From: Methylorubrum aminovorans | GTDB taxonomy: Bacteria; Pseudomonadota; Alphaproteobacteria; Rhizobiales; Beijerinckiaceae | Direction: 5' to 3' | Assembly: GCF_022179725.1 (NCBI RefSeq) | Contig: NZ_BPRC01000002.1 | Location: 1 to 64,000 of the forward strand | Length of the DNA: 64,000 nucleotides | Notes under the pieces: generated by a model | Seen by the model: only the letters and a program-made list of their open reading frames with translations | What the model was told of the DNA's origin: nothing | Databases searched by the model: none | In this document: piece by piece, positions 19,196 through 27,883 of the stretch | Layout of the letters: each line of letters begins with the position of its first letter | Position numbering within the stretch: position 1 is the first letter of the stretch | Program-made: the position numbers and the translations under genes

Positions 19196-19603
19196 TCAGA
19201 TGACGGGCAAAAACGACGTAGGGGCGCAGACGAACCCATCCGTCTGAGCCGGGATAAACCCCATGTTCATTTCGTTGACCATTACCGACCCATTCGCCTG
19301 GACCCGCTGGTAAACGGTGCCACTGACGTTTGAGACGTGCGTGCCGCTCTCTGCCCTAAGTATGCAAGCGAAGGTCACGTCTTTGACCGGATAGTTGTTC
19401 CGGTTGGAAATCACGAAAGACAGTTCGAGGACGGTCCCGAACCCGGTGCGGTTGCCCCGCAGGCTACCGATCGAAATCTTCGAGAGACCGTTCTCCGGTA
19501 GCGCCGTTGCCTGTGCCGGCTCGCGGTTCGGGATGCTGACCAACCACGTCAGCAGGCCGACGACGATTGCCATTCCAACGAGGGTGTTCCGTAGCTTTTC
19601 CAT
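19196..19603 (-). CDS. Membrane-anchored small protein, unknown function
   Basis: 135 residues starting at ATG 19603, preceded by AAGGAG with a 10-base gap, which decides against the longer frame. One N-terminal membrane segment (about 7-22, LVGMAIVVGLLTWLV) is followed by an extracytoplasmic domain with strands such as LELSFVISNRNNYPVKDVTFAC, resembling FxLYD/DUF3426-like immunoglobulin-type folds. Two cysteines may form a disulfide. It is part of the element's minus-strand pair with the lipoprotein gene upstream. Confidence 0.6.
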   Translation of the reverse strand: MEKLRNTLVGMAIVVGLLTWLVSIPNREPAQATALPENGLSKISIGSLRGNRTGFGTVLELSFVISNRNNYPVKDVTFACILRAESGTHVSNVSGTVYQRVQANGSVMVNEMNMGFIPAQTDGFVCAPTSFLPVI

Positions 19604-19750
19604 CGCGCCGCACTCTCCTTCCCCGGAGAGTTGCACGTCGCACCTTAAGCGACGGTCACGGCGCACCGTTGAGGTTGTGCTGTTCGAGGTCGTTAAATCT
19701 TATCGATCCCGTTCACCCTTGAGCGGGGCCGATCGCGAGGAATCGATCGC

Positions 19751-20164
19751 CTACTTTAACTTCTTCGCCACCTGACATGCCGTCACCAGCGCCGCCGTAG
19801 CGCTCGAACCGTTCACGAGTTCGACCCACCGGTCTTCAGGACGGTCCCGTTCCATTTTCGTAACCGTGTCGCCTTCGCCGATCGTTTGGTACACAAGCCG
19901 ATGGCAGTCACCGCGCCGAGAGGCGTAATTGACCATACCACCCGCGAGGCCACCCGGTGGCACTTCTTGCTTCGTCACGTACCGCACGATCGGACCATTT
20001 TCCGAGATCACATCGAGCATCTGATAGGTGATGCGGCCCTCGCGCTTGTGAATGAACGGCTGGAAACCCGATTGCGAGACGTACTCGGCGGGCTTCTCTT
20101 CCCCGCAGCCTGTCAAGATCAGCGCTGCCGCGGCAACGAACATCTGGCCTGACCGAGAGGGCAT
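19751..20164 (-). CDS. Small lipoprotein, unknown function
   Basis: 137 residues. The start was moved to ATG 20164 because AGGAG lies 9 bases before it and would overlap the earlier ATG. The signal sequence ends in the lipobox LTGC. The mature domain contains YQMLDVISENGPIVRYVTKQEVPPGG and ends in a conserved-looking AALVTACQVAKKLK. It is probably a membrane-anchored envelope protein. No family was recognised. Confidence 0.6.
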   Translation of the reverse strand: MPSRSGQMFVAAAALILTGCGEEKPAEYVSQSGFQPFIHKREGRITYQMLDVISENGPIVRYVTKQEVPPGGLAGGMVNYASRRGDCHRLVYQTIGEGDTVTKMERDRPEDRWVELVNGSSATAALVTACQVAKKLK

Positions 20165-20181
20165 GGAAGACATCTCCTGGG

Positions 20182-20451
20182 ATGCCGAACAATAAACCCC
20201 AACGATTGAGCGACCGTAACGTCGATCACTCCATTTTCAGGCAGCAGATTCAGAAGCCTCCTCAGTCGGACCTAGAAGGCGGCGTACGGGATCACCGCCG
20301 ACAAGGGGGAGCACGGAGCCTCGCGCAGAGCCTCACGGGCGACCAGAAGCGCTTCCGACGCGCCAAGGATGCGGACGCCGCAGAAGCCTCGCTGTTGGCG
20401 CTGTACGGCGCTCTGAGCGGCGACGTTCCGAACCAGGGGAAGGCGGCGTGA
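20182..20451 (+). CDS. Hypothetical small basic protein
   Basis: 89 residues, charged and helical (SLAQSLTGDQKRFRRAKDADAAEASLLALYGALSG), divergent from the lipoprotein gene. There is no clear ribosome binding site before ATG 20182. Included because the C-terminal half looks like a real helical protein. Confidence 0.35.
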   Translation: MPNNKPQRLSDRNVDHSIFRQQIQKPPQSDLEGGVRDHRRQGGARSLAQSLTGDQKRFRRAKDADAAEASLLALYGALSGDVPNQGKAA

Positions 20452-20474
20452 GCGGCCTCGTAGTTGGCGGCGTC

Positions 20475-20663
20475 TCAGATGGCTTTCCGGTTTTGGTAGA
20501 GCCCACCCAGTACCACCCCGATCGCCGCACCCGCCCCCATTGCGACGGTCATCGTGCCGATCGCCCACCCGAAGGAGAGTGCGAGCGCCCAAAGCGCGAG
20601 CCCAACGATGCTTCCGGCTACGGCACTCAACCCGAGAAGCCAGTTCGGTCTCCGACGCCGCAT
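20475..20663 (-). CDS. Small two-helix membrane protein
   Basis: 62 residues with two hydrophobic segments (about 8-31 and 33-55) rich in Gly and Ala, positive at both ends. ATG 20663 follows a purine-rich GAAGGGGGCTGAGG ribosome binding site. Function unknown. It is compact and holin-like in size, but nothing nearby supports a lysis role. Confidence 0.5.
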   Translation of the reverse strand: MRRRRPNWLLGLSAVAGSIVGLALWALALSFGWAIGTMTVAMGAGAAIGVVLGGLYQNRKAI

Positions 20664-20836
20664 CCTCAGCCCCCTTCAACGCAGCACGATTAAATCACGC
20701 TTCTAAATCTCGCGGTTGCGATTCGCTCGATCCCATCGCCTATCTCGTTGTCCCGTGGAGCGCTGGGCTACGCTGGACCGGGCGGCATCTGACGCGACGT
20801 TGGTGCTCGATGGGGAGGATGATCCGCTCGAACTGA

Positions 20837-21154
20837 TGGTCTGGTGCTGGGCGAACCATTGCACCCTGGGTCAGACAGGGGATCATCGTGCTGATTGAAC
20901 ACGACGAGACGTTGTTGCTCAACAACATGGCGGTCACACCCGAGGGGTAGGGTGCCGGGCTCGGACGCATGATGTTGGAGTTCGCAGAGCGTGCGGCGAT
21001 CGAGCGCGGCTATTCCGCGGTCACGCTCTATACGAACGAGGCGATGACGGAGAACATCACCCGCTACACGCGAGCCGGCTACGAGGAGACACACCGGGCT
21101 GAAGAGAAGGGGCTGCGGCGGGTCTATATGCGTAAGCCGCTCGGCAAGGCGTGA
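20837..21154 (+). pseudogene. GNAT N-acetyltransferase remnant with internal stop
   Basis: The reading frame gives LLLNNMAVTPEG-stop-GAGLGRMMLEFAERAA, then LYTNEAMTENITRYTRAGYEETHRAEEKG, the C-terminal half of a GNAT acetyltransferase. The stop (TAG at 20948-20950) sits where the acetyl-CoA-binding loop Q/RxxGxG/A normally has Gln, so a single CAG-to-TAG change explains it. The N-terminal half cannot be read in one frame. A short product could still start at ATG 20969. Confidence 0.75.
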
Positions 21155-21220
21155 TTACCGGTACCCACCTGTCCGATCGGCACGCGTTCCGGTCCTCACC
21201 AGCGAGCACCGGACGGGAGG

Positions 21221-21385
21221 CTCAAATCATTCCGGCCGCCCGAACCTACCGGTGCCGAGCGATCCGCAGATGGGGTGAAGGCGATGATCTCGCCGAACTC
21301 CGATGAGATCACCACCTTCAACCGCGCAGCGCGGCCCTAACACGCCGGTCGAGATCATCACCGTGCAGGTGCCGGTGATCCCATT
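21221..21385. repeat. Dispersed repeat R2, copy 1
   Basis: It starts with GAGGCTCAAATCATTCCGGCC and contains GATGAGATCACCACCTTCA (from about 21302) and ACACGCCGGTCGAGATCATC. Matching copies lie at 27727-27880 and 32032-32140. This copy immediately precedes the first SAM methyltransferase gene. Confidence 0.6.
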
Positions 21386-21466
21386 CTTCGCCCGAGAACT
21401 TCACGACCGGCGGCTCTCGATCCAACGCGACATTCGTAGCGTCCGTGCGCCGTGTTACCGTTGAGC

Positions 21467-22132
21467 ATGGACGCATTCTCCGATCCGCAGGCCGTTGCCC
21501 GCTACGCCGAAAATCCGCCGCGGATGGTGCCCGGTTACGCCGACCTGCAACGCATGGCAGGGCTTCTCCTGGTAGAGAGTGCGCCGGATGACGCTCAGGT
21601 GCTCGTTCTCGGCGCTGGAGGCGGCCTCGAACTCAAAGTGTTTGCTGAGGCACAGCCTGGATGGTCGTTCGTTGGCGTCGATCCTTCCGCGGCGATGCTC
21701 GACCTCGCTCGAATGACGCTCGGTGAACTCTCGGTCCGAGCACATTTGCACGAGGGCTTCATCGACAGCGCGCCGGAAGGCCCGTTCGACGGTGCGACCT
21801 GCATTCTGACCCTGCACTTCATCGAGCGTCAGGAGCGCCTACGCACTCTCCAAGAGGTGCGGCGTCGCCTGACGCGGGGTGCTCCCTTCGTCACCGCCCA
21901 TTTCAGTATCCCGCAGGGCGAGGTCGACCTCTGGATGTCGCGGTATTCTGCCTTCGCGGTCTCATCCGGCATCCAGCGTTCTCAGGCAGAAGCCGCACGG
22001 TCCGGGATTGCAGAGCGGTTGCCGATCCTTTCGCCTGAGGAAGATGAGCAGCTTCTTCGCGATGCCGGATTCTCCAGCGTCGCCCTTTTCTACGTTGGCT
22101 TCGCGTTCCGGGGGTGGGTCGCCTACGCCTGA
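21467..22132 (+). CDS. Class I SAM-dependent methyltransferase, copy 1
   Basis: 221 residues from ATG 21467. Rossmann-type SAM motifs: motif I VLVLGAGGGLELKVFAE, motif II FVGVDPSAAMLDLA, and post-II DGATCILTLHFIER. The substrate is unknown and small-molecule methylation is most likely. A paralogue with roughly 80% identical residues lies at 24012-24677. The DAFSDPQAVARYAENPPRMVPGYADL N-terminus is shared and confirms the start. Decayed 3' ends of the same gene occur at 26765 and 27884. Confidence 0.85.
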   Translation: MDAFSDPQAVARYAENPPRMVPGYADLQRMAGLLLVESAPDDAQVLVLGAGGGLELKVFAEAQPGWSFVGVDPSAAMLDLARMTLGELSVRAHLHEGFIDSAPEGPFDGATCILTLHFIERQERLRTLQEVRRRLTRGAPFVTAHFSIPQGEVDLWMSRYSAFAVSSGIQRSQAEAARSGIAERLPILSPEEDEQLLRDAGFSSVALFYVGFAFRGWVAYA

Positions 22133-22183
22133 TCTCCGCTTCCACCCTTTGCAGCCCAACGCTTCTTGGGTCATCGTAGGTTG

Positions 22184-22417
22184 ATGGATTCCGTCTACCT
22201 GCTCTGGCACGTCCGGGCTGATGATCCCTACAAAGAGAATGCAAAGCTCATCGGTGTCTACCGATCCCAAGAGAGTGCGGACGCAGCCGTGCTGAGGGTG
22301 AAAGGGCAGCCGGGCTTTCGCGATCGTCCTGAGGGTTTCGAGGTTTCGGTCTATCCCCTCGACAAGGACCATTGGACCGAGGGCTTTGTTTCCGTTCGCT
22401 ACGACGAGGAAGGCTGA
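22184..22417 (+). CDS. Small DUF7336-like protein
   Basis: 77 residues. The sequence SVYLLWHV...ENAKLIGVYRSQESADAAV...GFRDRPEGFEV...LDKDHWTEGFVSV matches a widespread small family that occurs as single genes in accessory regions. The fold is compact alpha/beta and the function is unknown. ATG 22184 was chosen because the family begins MxxVYLLWHV. Confidence 0.7.
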   Translation: MDSVYLLWHVRADDPYKENAKLIGVYRSQESADAAVLRVKGQPGFRDRPEGFEVSVYPLDKDHWTEGFVSVRYDEEG

Positions 22418-23084
22418 GCCGCTTTCCACCCGCTGCGGACCTCATCACGGCGCACGGATTTCGCGATTTCGGCCACTTTACCGGCCCCCATCCGATTGGG
22501 TGCAACCGGACGTATGATGAAGGTGGTGATCTGGCGGAAATCAACGCGATCATCTGCACCACAGGCACGGTCCGGGTCTGAGCCCGAATTCGGGAATCGC
22601 GATCACCACTCCAGCCGCCGTGGCATGCCCGGGAAGTTCACCCCGCCCGTCAGGCTCCCGGCCCTCCCGATAAGACTCACGCCGAGATGCCAAATTCTAT
22701 AGGCGAAGATCACCGCCTGTGACCCAGTTCACCCCTTAACGGGATCGTTGCAGCCCAATCGGGAGCCTTCGATCTGCCGGCCTTGCCGGTGATCTCGCCG
22801 ACGTTCGATGAGATCATCAGCTTCGCCGGAACGTTCCGCTCTTTCGCGCCGTGACCGGGAGCACCGACGCGTGCGATAGGAGCCGCGCCGTGCCGAGCCG
22901 CAGGGTGGTTCCCAGGTCCCACAAAAGGAACTGCGGGCTTCGTACGCTACGGCGGCTGAGATTTGTGTGTCCCCGTGCCACGATCCTGACGGGGAGACCG
23001 TCACCTCACTGTCATGCTATGCCGGGCAGGTGTCGATCAACGCTCGTCGCGCCAGAGGGGCGCTGGGAGATCAATAGGTTCGAT
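22418..23084. other. Gene-free accessory spacer with repeat fragments
   Basis: It opens with a CCGCTTTCCACCCGCTGCGG motif (22420-22439) like those after several neighbouring stop codons. A fragment resembling dispersed repeat R2 lies near 22788-22825 (GATCTCGCCGACGTTCGATG). Short frames on both strands lack starts and composition typical of genes. Confidence 0.45.
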
Positions 23085-23387
23085 ATGGCTTCGCTTGAAG
23101 CGATTGCAAACACCCTGCGCAGCGTAGCGGCGAGCGGCATGAAGCCGAAAGCGTTGCTGGCAGCCGTGCGCGAGCGGCACCCGGAGGCGACCAAGAAGGA
23201 AGTCGTCCGTGCGGCCTTCTACGCGCTGACTGAGAGCCACGGCGATGCCCCCCAGCACTTTCTGGACCTGCACGGCTTTGCCATCACCGAGCGTGCGCCA
23301 GACGACAACGAACCGGTGAAGCCTGCTAAACTGCGCAGGAAAAAAAAGGACGGAAAGGTGGGGGCAGCGGAGCGGCCCGTCCACTGA
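23085..23387 (+). CDS. Small basic protein, unknown function
   Basis: 100 residues from ATG 23085. A helical domain (ANTLRSVAASGMKPKALLAAVRERHPEATKKEVVRAAFYAL) resembles a small DNA- or RNA-binding helix bundle. It is followed by an acidic stretch and a Lys/Arg-rich tail (KLRRKKKDGK). No ribosome binding site is obvious. The function is not recognised. Confidence 0.5.
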   Translation: MASLEAIANTLRSVAASGMKPKALLAAVRERHPEATKKEVVRAAFYALTESHGDAPQHFLDLHGFAITERAPDDNEPVKPAKLRRKKKDGKVGAAERPVH

Positions 23388-23403
23388 CAGCTTCCGAGCG
23401 TTA

Positions 23404-23664
23404 TCAGGCGCAGCGCGACAGCTTCTCCTGACGACGCTCAACGCTCACATGGACAAAACGGGCGAAGGGCGTACCGCCGATCCTTCGGTTCTGACGAACC
23501 TCGTGCAGAACCATTTCCAGCGCCACGATGCGCTCGCAGGGTCTGCGGTAGGCCCCCTCCAACTCATCAAGCGCGGCGTTGATGCGATCCGCCGCAGTGC
23601 TGTCCGGCACGGCGGAGAGATGATCGACCTTGTGGAGGCAGCGGCTCACGGGCGTCATGCCCAT
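23404..23664 (-). CDS. Hypothetical small helical protein
   Basis: 86 residues. The central DRINAALDELEGAYRRPCERIVALEMVLHEVR is amphipathic and protein-like. There are two possible ATG starts (23664, 23658). A TATACT-like -10 element may lie near 23692-23697 on this strand. No homology was recognised. Confidence 0.4.
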   Translation of the reverse strand: MGMTPVSRCLHKVDHLSAVPDSTAADRINAALDELEGAYRRPCERIVALEMVLHEVRQNRRIGGTPFARFVHVSVERRQEKLSRCA

Positions 23665-24011
23665 GTCATAGGCACATTATCTCTCATGTCTAGTATAGTT
23701 TGCCAGCTTAAAATTCTTTTCTCAGGCGTAATTGCGCACACAATTTTGGGATTACACTAGGAAATGAGACCGGAGCCTGTTGCGGCTTGGCATTCATTAT
23801 GCACTGTACGCATCACTCCTCCCAAGGAGCATACTAGGTCCACTCTCACCCCGTGCCTTCATCGGCGCGGGGTTTTTTCGTGCGCGCGCCTGCGCCTCCG
23901 TCAGCATCGAAGCTCATAATTCGAGGATTGTGAGAGGACCGGCGCTTTGGAGGGGCCGCTCTCGACCCTTAACGGACGCTCACTCAGTCAGAGAGCGTGA
24001 TACCATCCGGC
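23665..24011. other. AT-richer intergenic region ending in a terminator; possible small RNA
   Basis: No open frame fits. The plus strand from about 23700 leads through a short stem (CTCC-TCCCAA-GGAG, 23817-23830) into a rho-independent terminator at 23849-23878 that no upstream gene explains. This suggests a small transcript, or the tail of a lost gene. 23879-24011 is the leader of methyltransferase copy 2. Confidence 0.35.
23849..23878 (+). terminator. Rho-independent terminator
   Basis: CCCCG / CGGGG stem (23849-23853, 23868-23872) with a GC-rich loop, followed by six T (23873-23878). Confidence 0.7.
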
Positions 24012-24677
24012 ATGGACGCTTTCTCTGACCCGCAAGCCGTCGCTCGCTACGCAGACAACCCGCCACGTATGGTGCCCGGCTACGCTGACATGCTGCGCAT
24101 GGCGATGCTGCTTCTCGCAGAGCGCGCCCCAAACGACGCGCAGGTGCTCGTTCTCGGTGCTGGGGGCGGCCTCGAACTCAAGGTGTTCGCCGAAAACCGA
24201 CCCGGCTGGTCGTTCGTCGGCGTTGATCCGTCTGCCGCGATGCTCGACCTTGCCCGCAGGACGCTGGGTGACCTCTCAGGCCGGGCGCACCTTCATGAAG
24301 GATTGATCGGCAGCGCGCCGCGGGGACCGTTCGATGGCGCTACCTGCATCTTGACCATGCATTTCATTGAGCGGCAGGAGCGGGCACGCACTCTCCAAGA
24401 GGTCCGGCGTCGGCTGAAGCCCGGCGCTCCCTTTGTCGTAGCGCACTTCAGCATCCCGCAGGACGAACGCGACCTATGGCTTTCGAGGTATGCCGCCTTC
24501 GCGACCGCCTCCGGCATCGACCCTTCGCAGGCCGAGAGCGCCAAGATTGGGATCGGAGAACGCCTACCGATCCTTTCGCCCGAGGATGACGAGGCCCTGC
24601 TGCGGGAGGCCGGGTTCACCGATGTCAGTCTGTTCTACGCCGGTTTTGCGTTCCGCGGCTGGGCCGCGTGGGCCTGA
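24012..24677 (+). CDS. Class I SAM-dependent methyltransferase, copy 2
   Basis: 221 residues, a paralogue of the gene at 21467 with the same motifs (VLVLGAGGGLELKVFAE, FVGVDPSAAMLDLA, CILTMHFIERQER). The two copies begin with the same peptide and end in GFAFRGW. They differ throughout, so they diverged after duplication or arrived separately. ATG 24012 was chosen by comparison with copy 1. The substrate is unknown. Confidence 0.85.
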   Translation: MDAFSDPQAVARYADNPPRMVPGYADMLRMAMLLLAERAPNDAQVLVLGAGGGLELKVFAENRPGWSFVGVDPSAAMLDLARRTLGDLSGRAHLHEGLIGSAPRGPFDGATCILTMHFIERQERARTLQEVRRRLKPGAPFVVAHFSIPQDERDLWLSRYAAFATASGIDPSQAESAKIGIGERLPILSPEDDEALLREAGFTDVSLFYAGFAFRGWAAWA

Positions 24678-24735
24678 CGCCAGCATCCGCAAACCACCCG
24701 TTGCGGGCATCGTTCTCGTTGCGCACTCTGGCCCA

Positions 24736-25182
24736 ATGACTGAACGCGATCCCAACCAGATGCAACGCTTGCTGTACGAGAGCGCGCTTCGCCGACGCTC
24801 TGCCGAGTTGATGCGTCAATGGTCAGCGCTTGGCGTGTCCGTCACCCGGGTTTCACACGAGCAACATTGGGCGCTTAAGTCTCGGATGCGTGGCGGCCGT
24901 AGCTTGCAGCCATTGAGACCATTGATGGACATCAAAACAGAAGTCCGTTCCTTTGCAGGTGGCCGTGACTTAGTGTCCATAATGGGCTGGAGCACTATTG
25001 CGGACCCAGTGCTGCTCGTACCTATGCATCAACTTCTGCGCCATCTTTCGCAGATGGAAGTCATCTATCGCGATGGTTTTATTGTTTTCAACGAACCGGC
25101 ATCGAAAGCACTGCATATCGACTATGACGAGGCGGACGGCACACAATGCCAAGTGATAGTGCTATCCGCTTCAGGCGCTTAA
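24736..25182 (+). CDS. Hypothetical protein
   Basis: 148 residues from ATG 24736, 58 bases after methyltransferase copy 2. It is soluble, with a helical N-terminus (LLYESALRRRSAELMRQWSAL) and a mixed C-terminal domain ending VIVLSASGA. No motif was recognised. Codon use fits the neighbouring accessory genes. Confidence 0.55.
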   Translation: MTERDPNQMQRLLYESALRRRSAELMRQWSALGVSVTRVSHEQHWALKSRMRGGRSLQPLRPLMDIKTEVRSFAGGRDLVSIMGWSTIADPVLLVPMHQLLRHLSQMEVIYRDGFIVFNEPASKALHIDYDEADGTQCQVIVLSASGA

Positions 25183-25327
25183 GGGTCAGCTTTCCACCCT
25201 TAGCAGGCCGTCAGGCTGTATGTGCGAGGTTGAGTGGCAGTCCACCTCAACGGCTCCCTTTGAGGCCGATATGGTAAAGTTCGCGGTTCATATCTTCAGG
25301 GTGCTCCCAGCGATTAAGTGATGAAAA

Positions 25328-25786
25328 GTGGCCCCGACCAACACTCTCAAGCAACGTATCCGAGAGAATCTTGCCGGGGTGCTCATCGGCTTGATTCTCA
25401 TTTACTGTTTCGGCTCCTCGGCCATGTCACAGTTCTATGATGCGGCCGTGCTGCGCGACGGGCAATTCGTTGACGCGCGTGTGATTTCTTTGCACAGCGC
25501 GCGAGGAGGTTATTCCGTAGCGACCATCGAATACAGCGGCACGACCGACGGACGTAAAGTTGCCTGTATTGGAAAAGTGTCGCTGGGCACTGCGAGGACC
25601 TATCCAGAGATAGGGGGGCAGATCAGCGTTGGCGTTCGCCCGGGCCCATGTACCCGGCCGGTCAGTCGAACCACCTATCAGTGGCCTTGGGTCTTTGTGG
25701 GTGTGACGCTCCTGATGTTAGCCAACACTCTCAGGTGCGCAGTTCACTTAGCCCGATGCATCATCCCATCACGTCAGCGCCAGTGA
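25328..25786 (+). CDS. Membrane protein, DUF3592-like
   Basis: 152 residues with two membrane segments (about 14-31 and 119-138) flanking an extracytoplasmic beta-rich domain (FVDARVISLHS...YSVATIEYSG...), the DUF3592 layout. The start is GTG 25328. There is no strong ribosome binding site, so the exact start is uncertain. Function unknown. Confidence 0.6.
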   Translation: MAPTNTLKQRIRENLAGVLIGLILIYCFGSSAMSQFYDAAVLRDGQFVDARVISLHSARGGYSVATIEYSGTTDGRKVACIGKVSLGTARTYPEIGGQISVGVRPGPCTRPVSRTTYQWPWVFVGVTLLMLANTLRCAVHLARCIIPSRQRQ

Positions 25787-25843
25787 CGATTACGAGCGCC
25801 CGCTTCCCACCCTCAGCGGACCCCTGCGTGTTATCCTGGGAGC

Positions 25844-26656
25844 ATGTTTCAGAGTCATTTGAACCGCTGGGGTCTCGTCCCTGACGGGCATCCGATCACG
25901 ACCCATGCCGCCCATCTGCTCCCCGTGCTGAGAAACGGTGAGCCCGCCATGCTCAAGCTGTCGCATGAGCAGGACGAGCGTTTAGGCGGGGTGCTGATGG
26001 AATGGTGGGGCGGTGAGGGCGCAGCGCGGGTTTTGGCTAGGGACGCCAATGCCCTCCTCTTAGAACGCGCCACCGGCCCCGCCTCGCTCGCCGACATGGC
26101 CCGTCAGGGGCAGGACGACGAAGCCTGTCGCATCCTGTGCACCGCCGCCGCCAAGCTGCACGCCCCTCGCAACAAACCGCACCCCGAACTCATCCCGCTG
26201 AAGCAGTGGTTCCAGGACCTCGAACCCACCGCTGCCAGCCACGGCGGCATCCTGAGGCGAAGTGTAGAGGCCGCACGCCTGCTGCTCGACGACCAACGCG
26301 AGGTCGTCGTTCTGCACGGCGACCTCCACCACGACAACGTGCTCGATTTTGGAGAGCGGGGCTGGCTCGCTATCGACCCCAAACGGCTGCTCGGTGAGCG
26401 CGGCTTCGACTTCGCCAACATCTTCACCAACCCCGACCTCGCCGAACCGACCCGGCCAGTTGCGACGGAGCCCGGCCGGTTCGAGCGGCGTCTCGACGTG
26501 GTGGCCCAAGCGGCTGGTCTTGAAAGGCGACGGCTCCTGCTCTGGATTTTGGCATCGACCGGCCTGTCGGCATCGTGGTTCTTGGGCGACGGTGATCCTC
26601 TCGCGGCCATCGACTTGCAGATTGCCGAGCTTGCCGCTGCCGAACTGGACCGATGA
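25844..26656 (+). CDS. APH(6)/hydroxyurea-type aminoglycoside phosphotransferase
   Basis: 270 residues. The kinase catalytic loop VVLHGDLHHDNVL carries the catalytic Asp (D160) and metal-binding Asn (N165). LAIDPKRLLGERGFDFANIF follows as the DFG-equivalent. The N-lobe and GDxxxxN spacing match the aminoglycoside/hydroxyurea kinase family (Pfam APH_6_hur), which includes streptomycin 6-phosphotransferases. It may confer low-level streptomycin resistance or act on another sugar-like antibiotic. It is preceded by a CGCTTCCCACCCTCAGCGGA motif. Confidence 0.82.
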   Translation: MFQSHLNRWGLVPDGHPITTHAAHLLPVLRNGEPAMLKLSHEQDERLGGVLMEWWGGEGAARVLARDANALLLERATGPASLADMARQGQDDEACRILCTAAAKLHAPRNKPHPELIPLKQWFQDLEPTAASHGGILRRSVEAARLLLDDQREVVVLHGDLHHDNVLDFGERGWLAIDPKRLLGERGFDFANIFTNPDLAEPTRPVATEPGRFERRLDVVAQAAGLERRRLLLWILASTGLSASWFLGDGDPLAAIDLQIAELAAAELDR

Positions 26657-27195
26657 ACAGTGACGCCCGTCGCTACCATCGAGTTCTCGTTGAGATCGTC
26701 CATATCGCCCCCAACACCCGCACGATCGGGTTCTGACGCGCCGGGCGGCATTGTCACCTCGACACTTCAACGATGGCTTCGCGTTCCAGAGTTGGGCCGC
26801 CTACGTATGATCTCCGCTGCCAACCCCTCTCGTACCTTCGAGCGAGCATATTCCAATGACCGGAGTTGATGGGGAAGTGGCCCCATGCCCGCATCTTTGG
26901 CTGGTAAGGTCAGCATAACTGAGAGCCTGCGCGGCACCATCGCTTGCCCAGCCATGGCAAGGTGGACGAACATCCGTTGCGGCAAGAAGCCGAACTACGA
27001 GATCGAGAGGATGATCTTATCGCATCAACGTGCAACGATGATGAAGCTGGTCGGCATCCGGTATTCTACGCTCCGTGCCACAATGATGCTGTGAGCAGGG
27101 ATGCTTTGGCAAATGCATCAGAGAAATCTAAGAGCCGGTATTTGAACCAAATGTGATCCCATGGCTTCTGCAAACGCAAACCACAGGAGCACATC
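26657..27195. other. Decayed accessory DNA with a methyltransferase 3' remnant
   Basis: No intact gene. 26765-26806 encodes DGFAFQSWAAYV-stop and continues TGATCTCCGCTGCC, matching the 3' end and downstream bases of the SAM methyltransferase genes. A 69-codon frame at 26885-27094 has no recognisable content. Confidence 0.5.
26765..26817 (+). pseudogene. 3' remnant of a SAM methyltransferase copy
   Basis: About 50 bases match the last 12 codons, stop and trailer of the genes ending at 22132 and 24677. The body of the gene is absent. Confidence 0.6.
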
Positions 27196-27453
27196 ATGCG
27201 GCATGTCCTTGCGATTACCTTAGCCCTGCCGTTCCTTTTCGCTGGCGCTGATGCGGTGCAAGCACAGGAACCGTCGAAGCCCTCGCCAAACGAAATTTCA
27301 CCCGGTACGTCAGGCGACAAACAGAAGGGTGAGCAGTTGAAAGCGGGAGAAATGGGGGGCGGGTCTGGCAATACCGGCCAACCAGGGGCTTCGCCCGCGG
27401 CCAGCGGGAACGCGACACAGGATTCGCGGACGACCAAGACGCGTGACCGCTGA
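27196..27453 (+). CDS. Small secreted Gly/Ser/Pro-rich protein
   Basis: 85 residues with a signal peptide at 1-23 (LAITLALPFLFAGADAVQA). The mature part is low-complexity and disordered (SPNEISPGTSGDKQKGEQ, GGGSGNTGQPGAS). CAGGAG lies 8 bases before ATG 27196. Proteins of this type are common in Methylobacterium envelopes. Function unknown. Confidence 0.6.
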   Translation: MRHVLAITLALPFLFAGADAVQAQEPSKPSPNEISPGTSGDKQKGEQLKAGEMGGGSGNTGQPGASPAASGNATQDSRTTKTRDR

Positions 27454-27617
27454 CTGACACGTGCCCCTTCTGCGGGGTCGTTGCGTTACAGGGGAAACCG
27501 GCGGCGACCCCATCCCGGTGGAGACACTCAAGGAGATGTAGACGATCTCATCGTGTTCACGTCGAGATCGTCTACATCATCGCACCACGGGCACGGTCCG
27601 GCTCTGTCGCGTCACGC

Positions 27618-27675
27618 AGCATCATCGCCAGGGCACGCAGTGGTGATCGAGATCACCACCCGAGAGTGCCGAGGC
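27618..27675. repeat. Dispersed repeat R1, copy 1
   Basis: It shares AGCATCATCGCCAGGGCACG, TGGTGATCGAGATCACC and AGAGTGCCG in the same order and spacing with 31930-31985. Confidence 0.7.
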
Positions 27676-27726
27676 GGATCGCCTCTGATGTTGGGATTCG
27701 CGCAAGCCGGCACCGCGCGCGATCCG

Positions 27727-27880
27727 AACCATTCCGGCTGCTCGCGGCCGTGACCGGGCTCAGCCTGTGATCGGTGCGAAGGTGGTGAACTCGAAGAGCG
27801 ATGAGATCACCACCTGCACTCGCGCCGCTCGGGCTGACACGCCGGACGAGATCGTCACCATGCAGGCGCTGGTAACGTTT
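27727..27880. repeat. Dispersed repeat R2, copy 2
   Basis: It contains CCGAACCATTCCGGC, GGTGGTGAACTCGAAGAGCG, ATGAGATCACCACCTGCA and ACACGCCGGACGAGATCGTC, aligned with copy 1 (21221) and copy 3 (32032). Confidence 0.65.
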
Positions 27881-27883
27881 GCT

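Noticed and set aside
22372..22702. Two short plus-strand frames after the DUF7336-like gene
   Set aside because: They overlap each other in different frames, lack ribosome binding sites and show no protein character.
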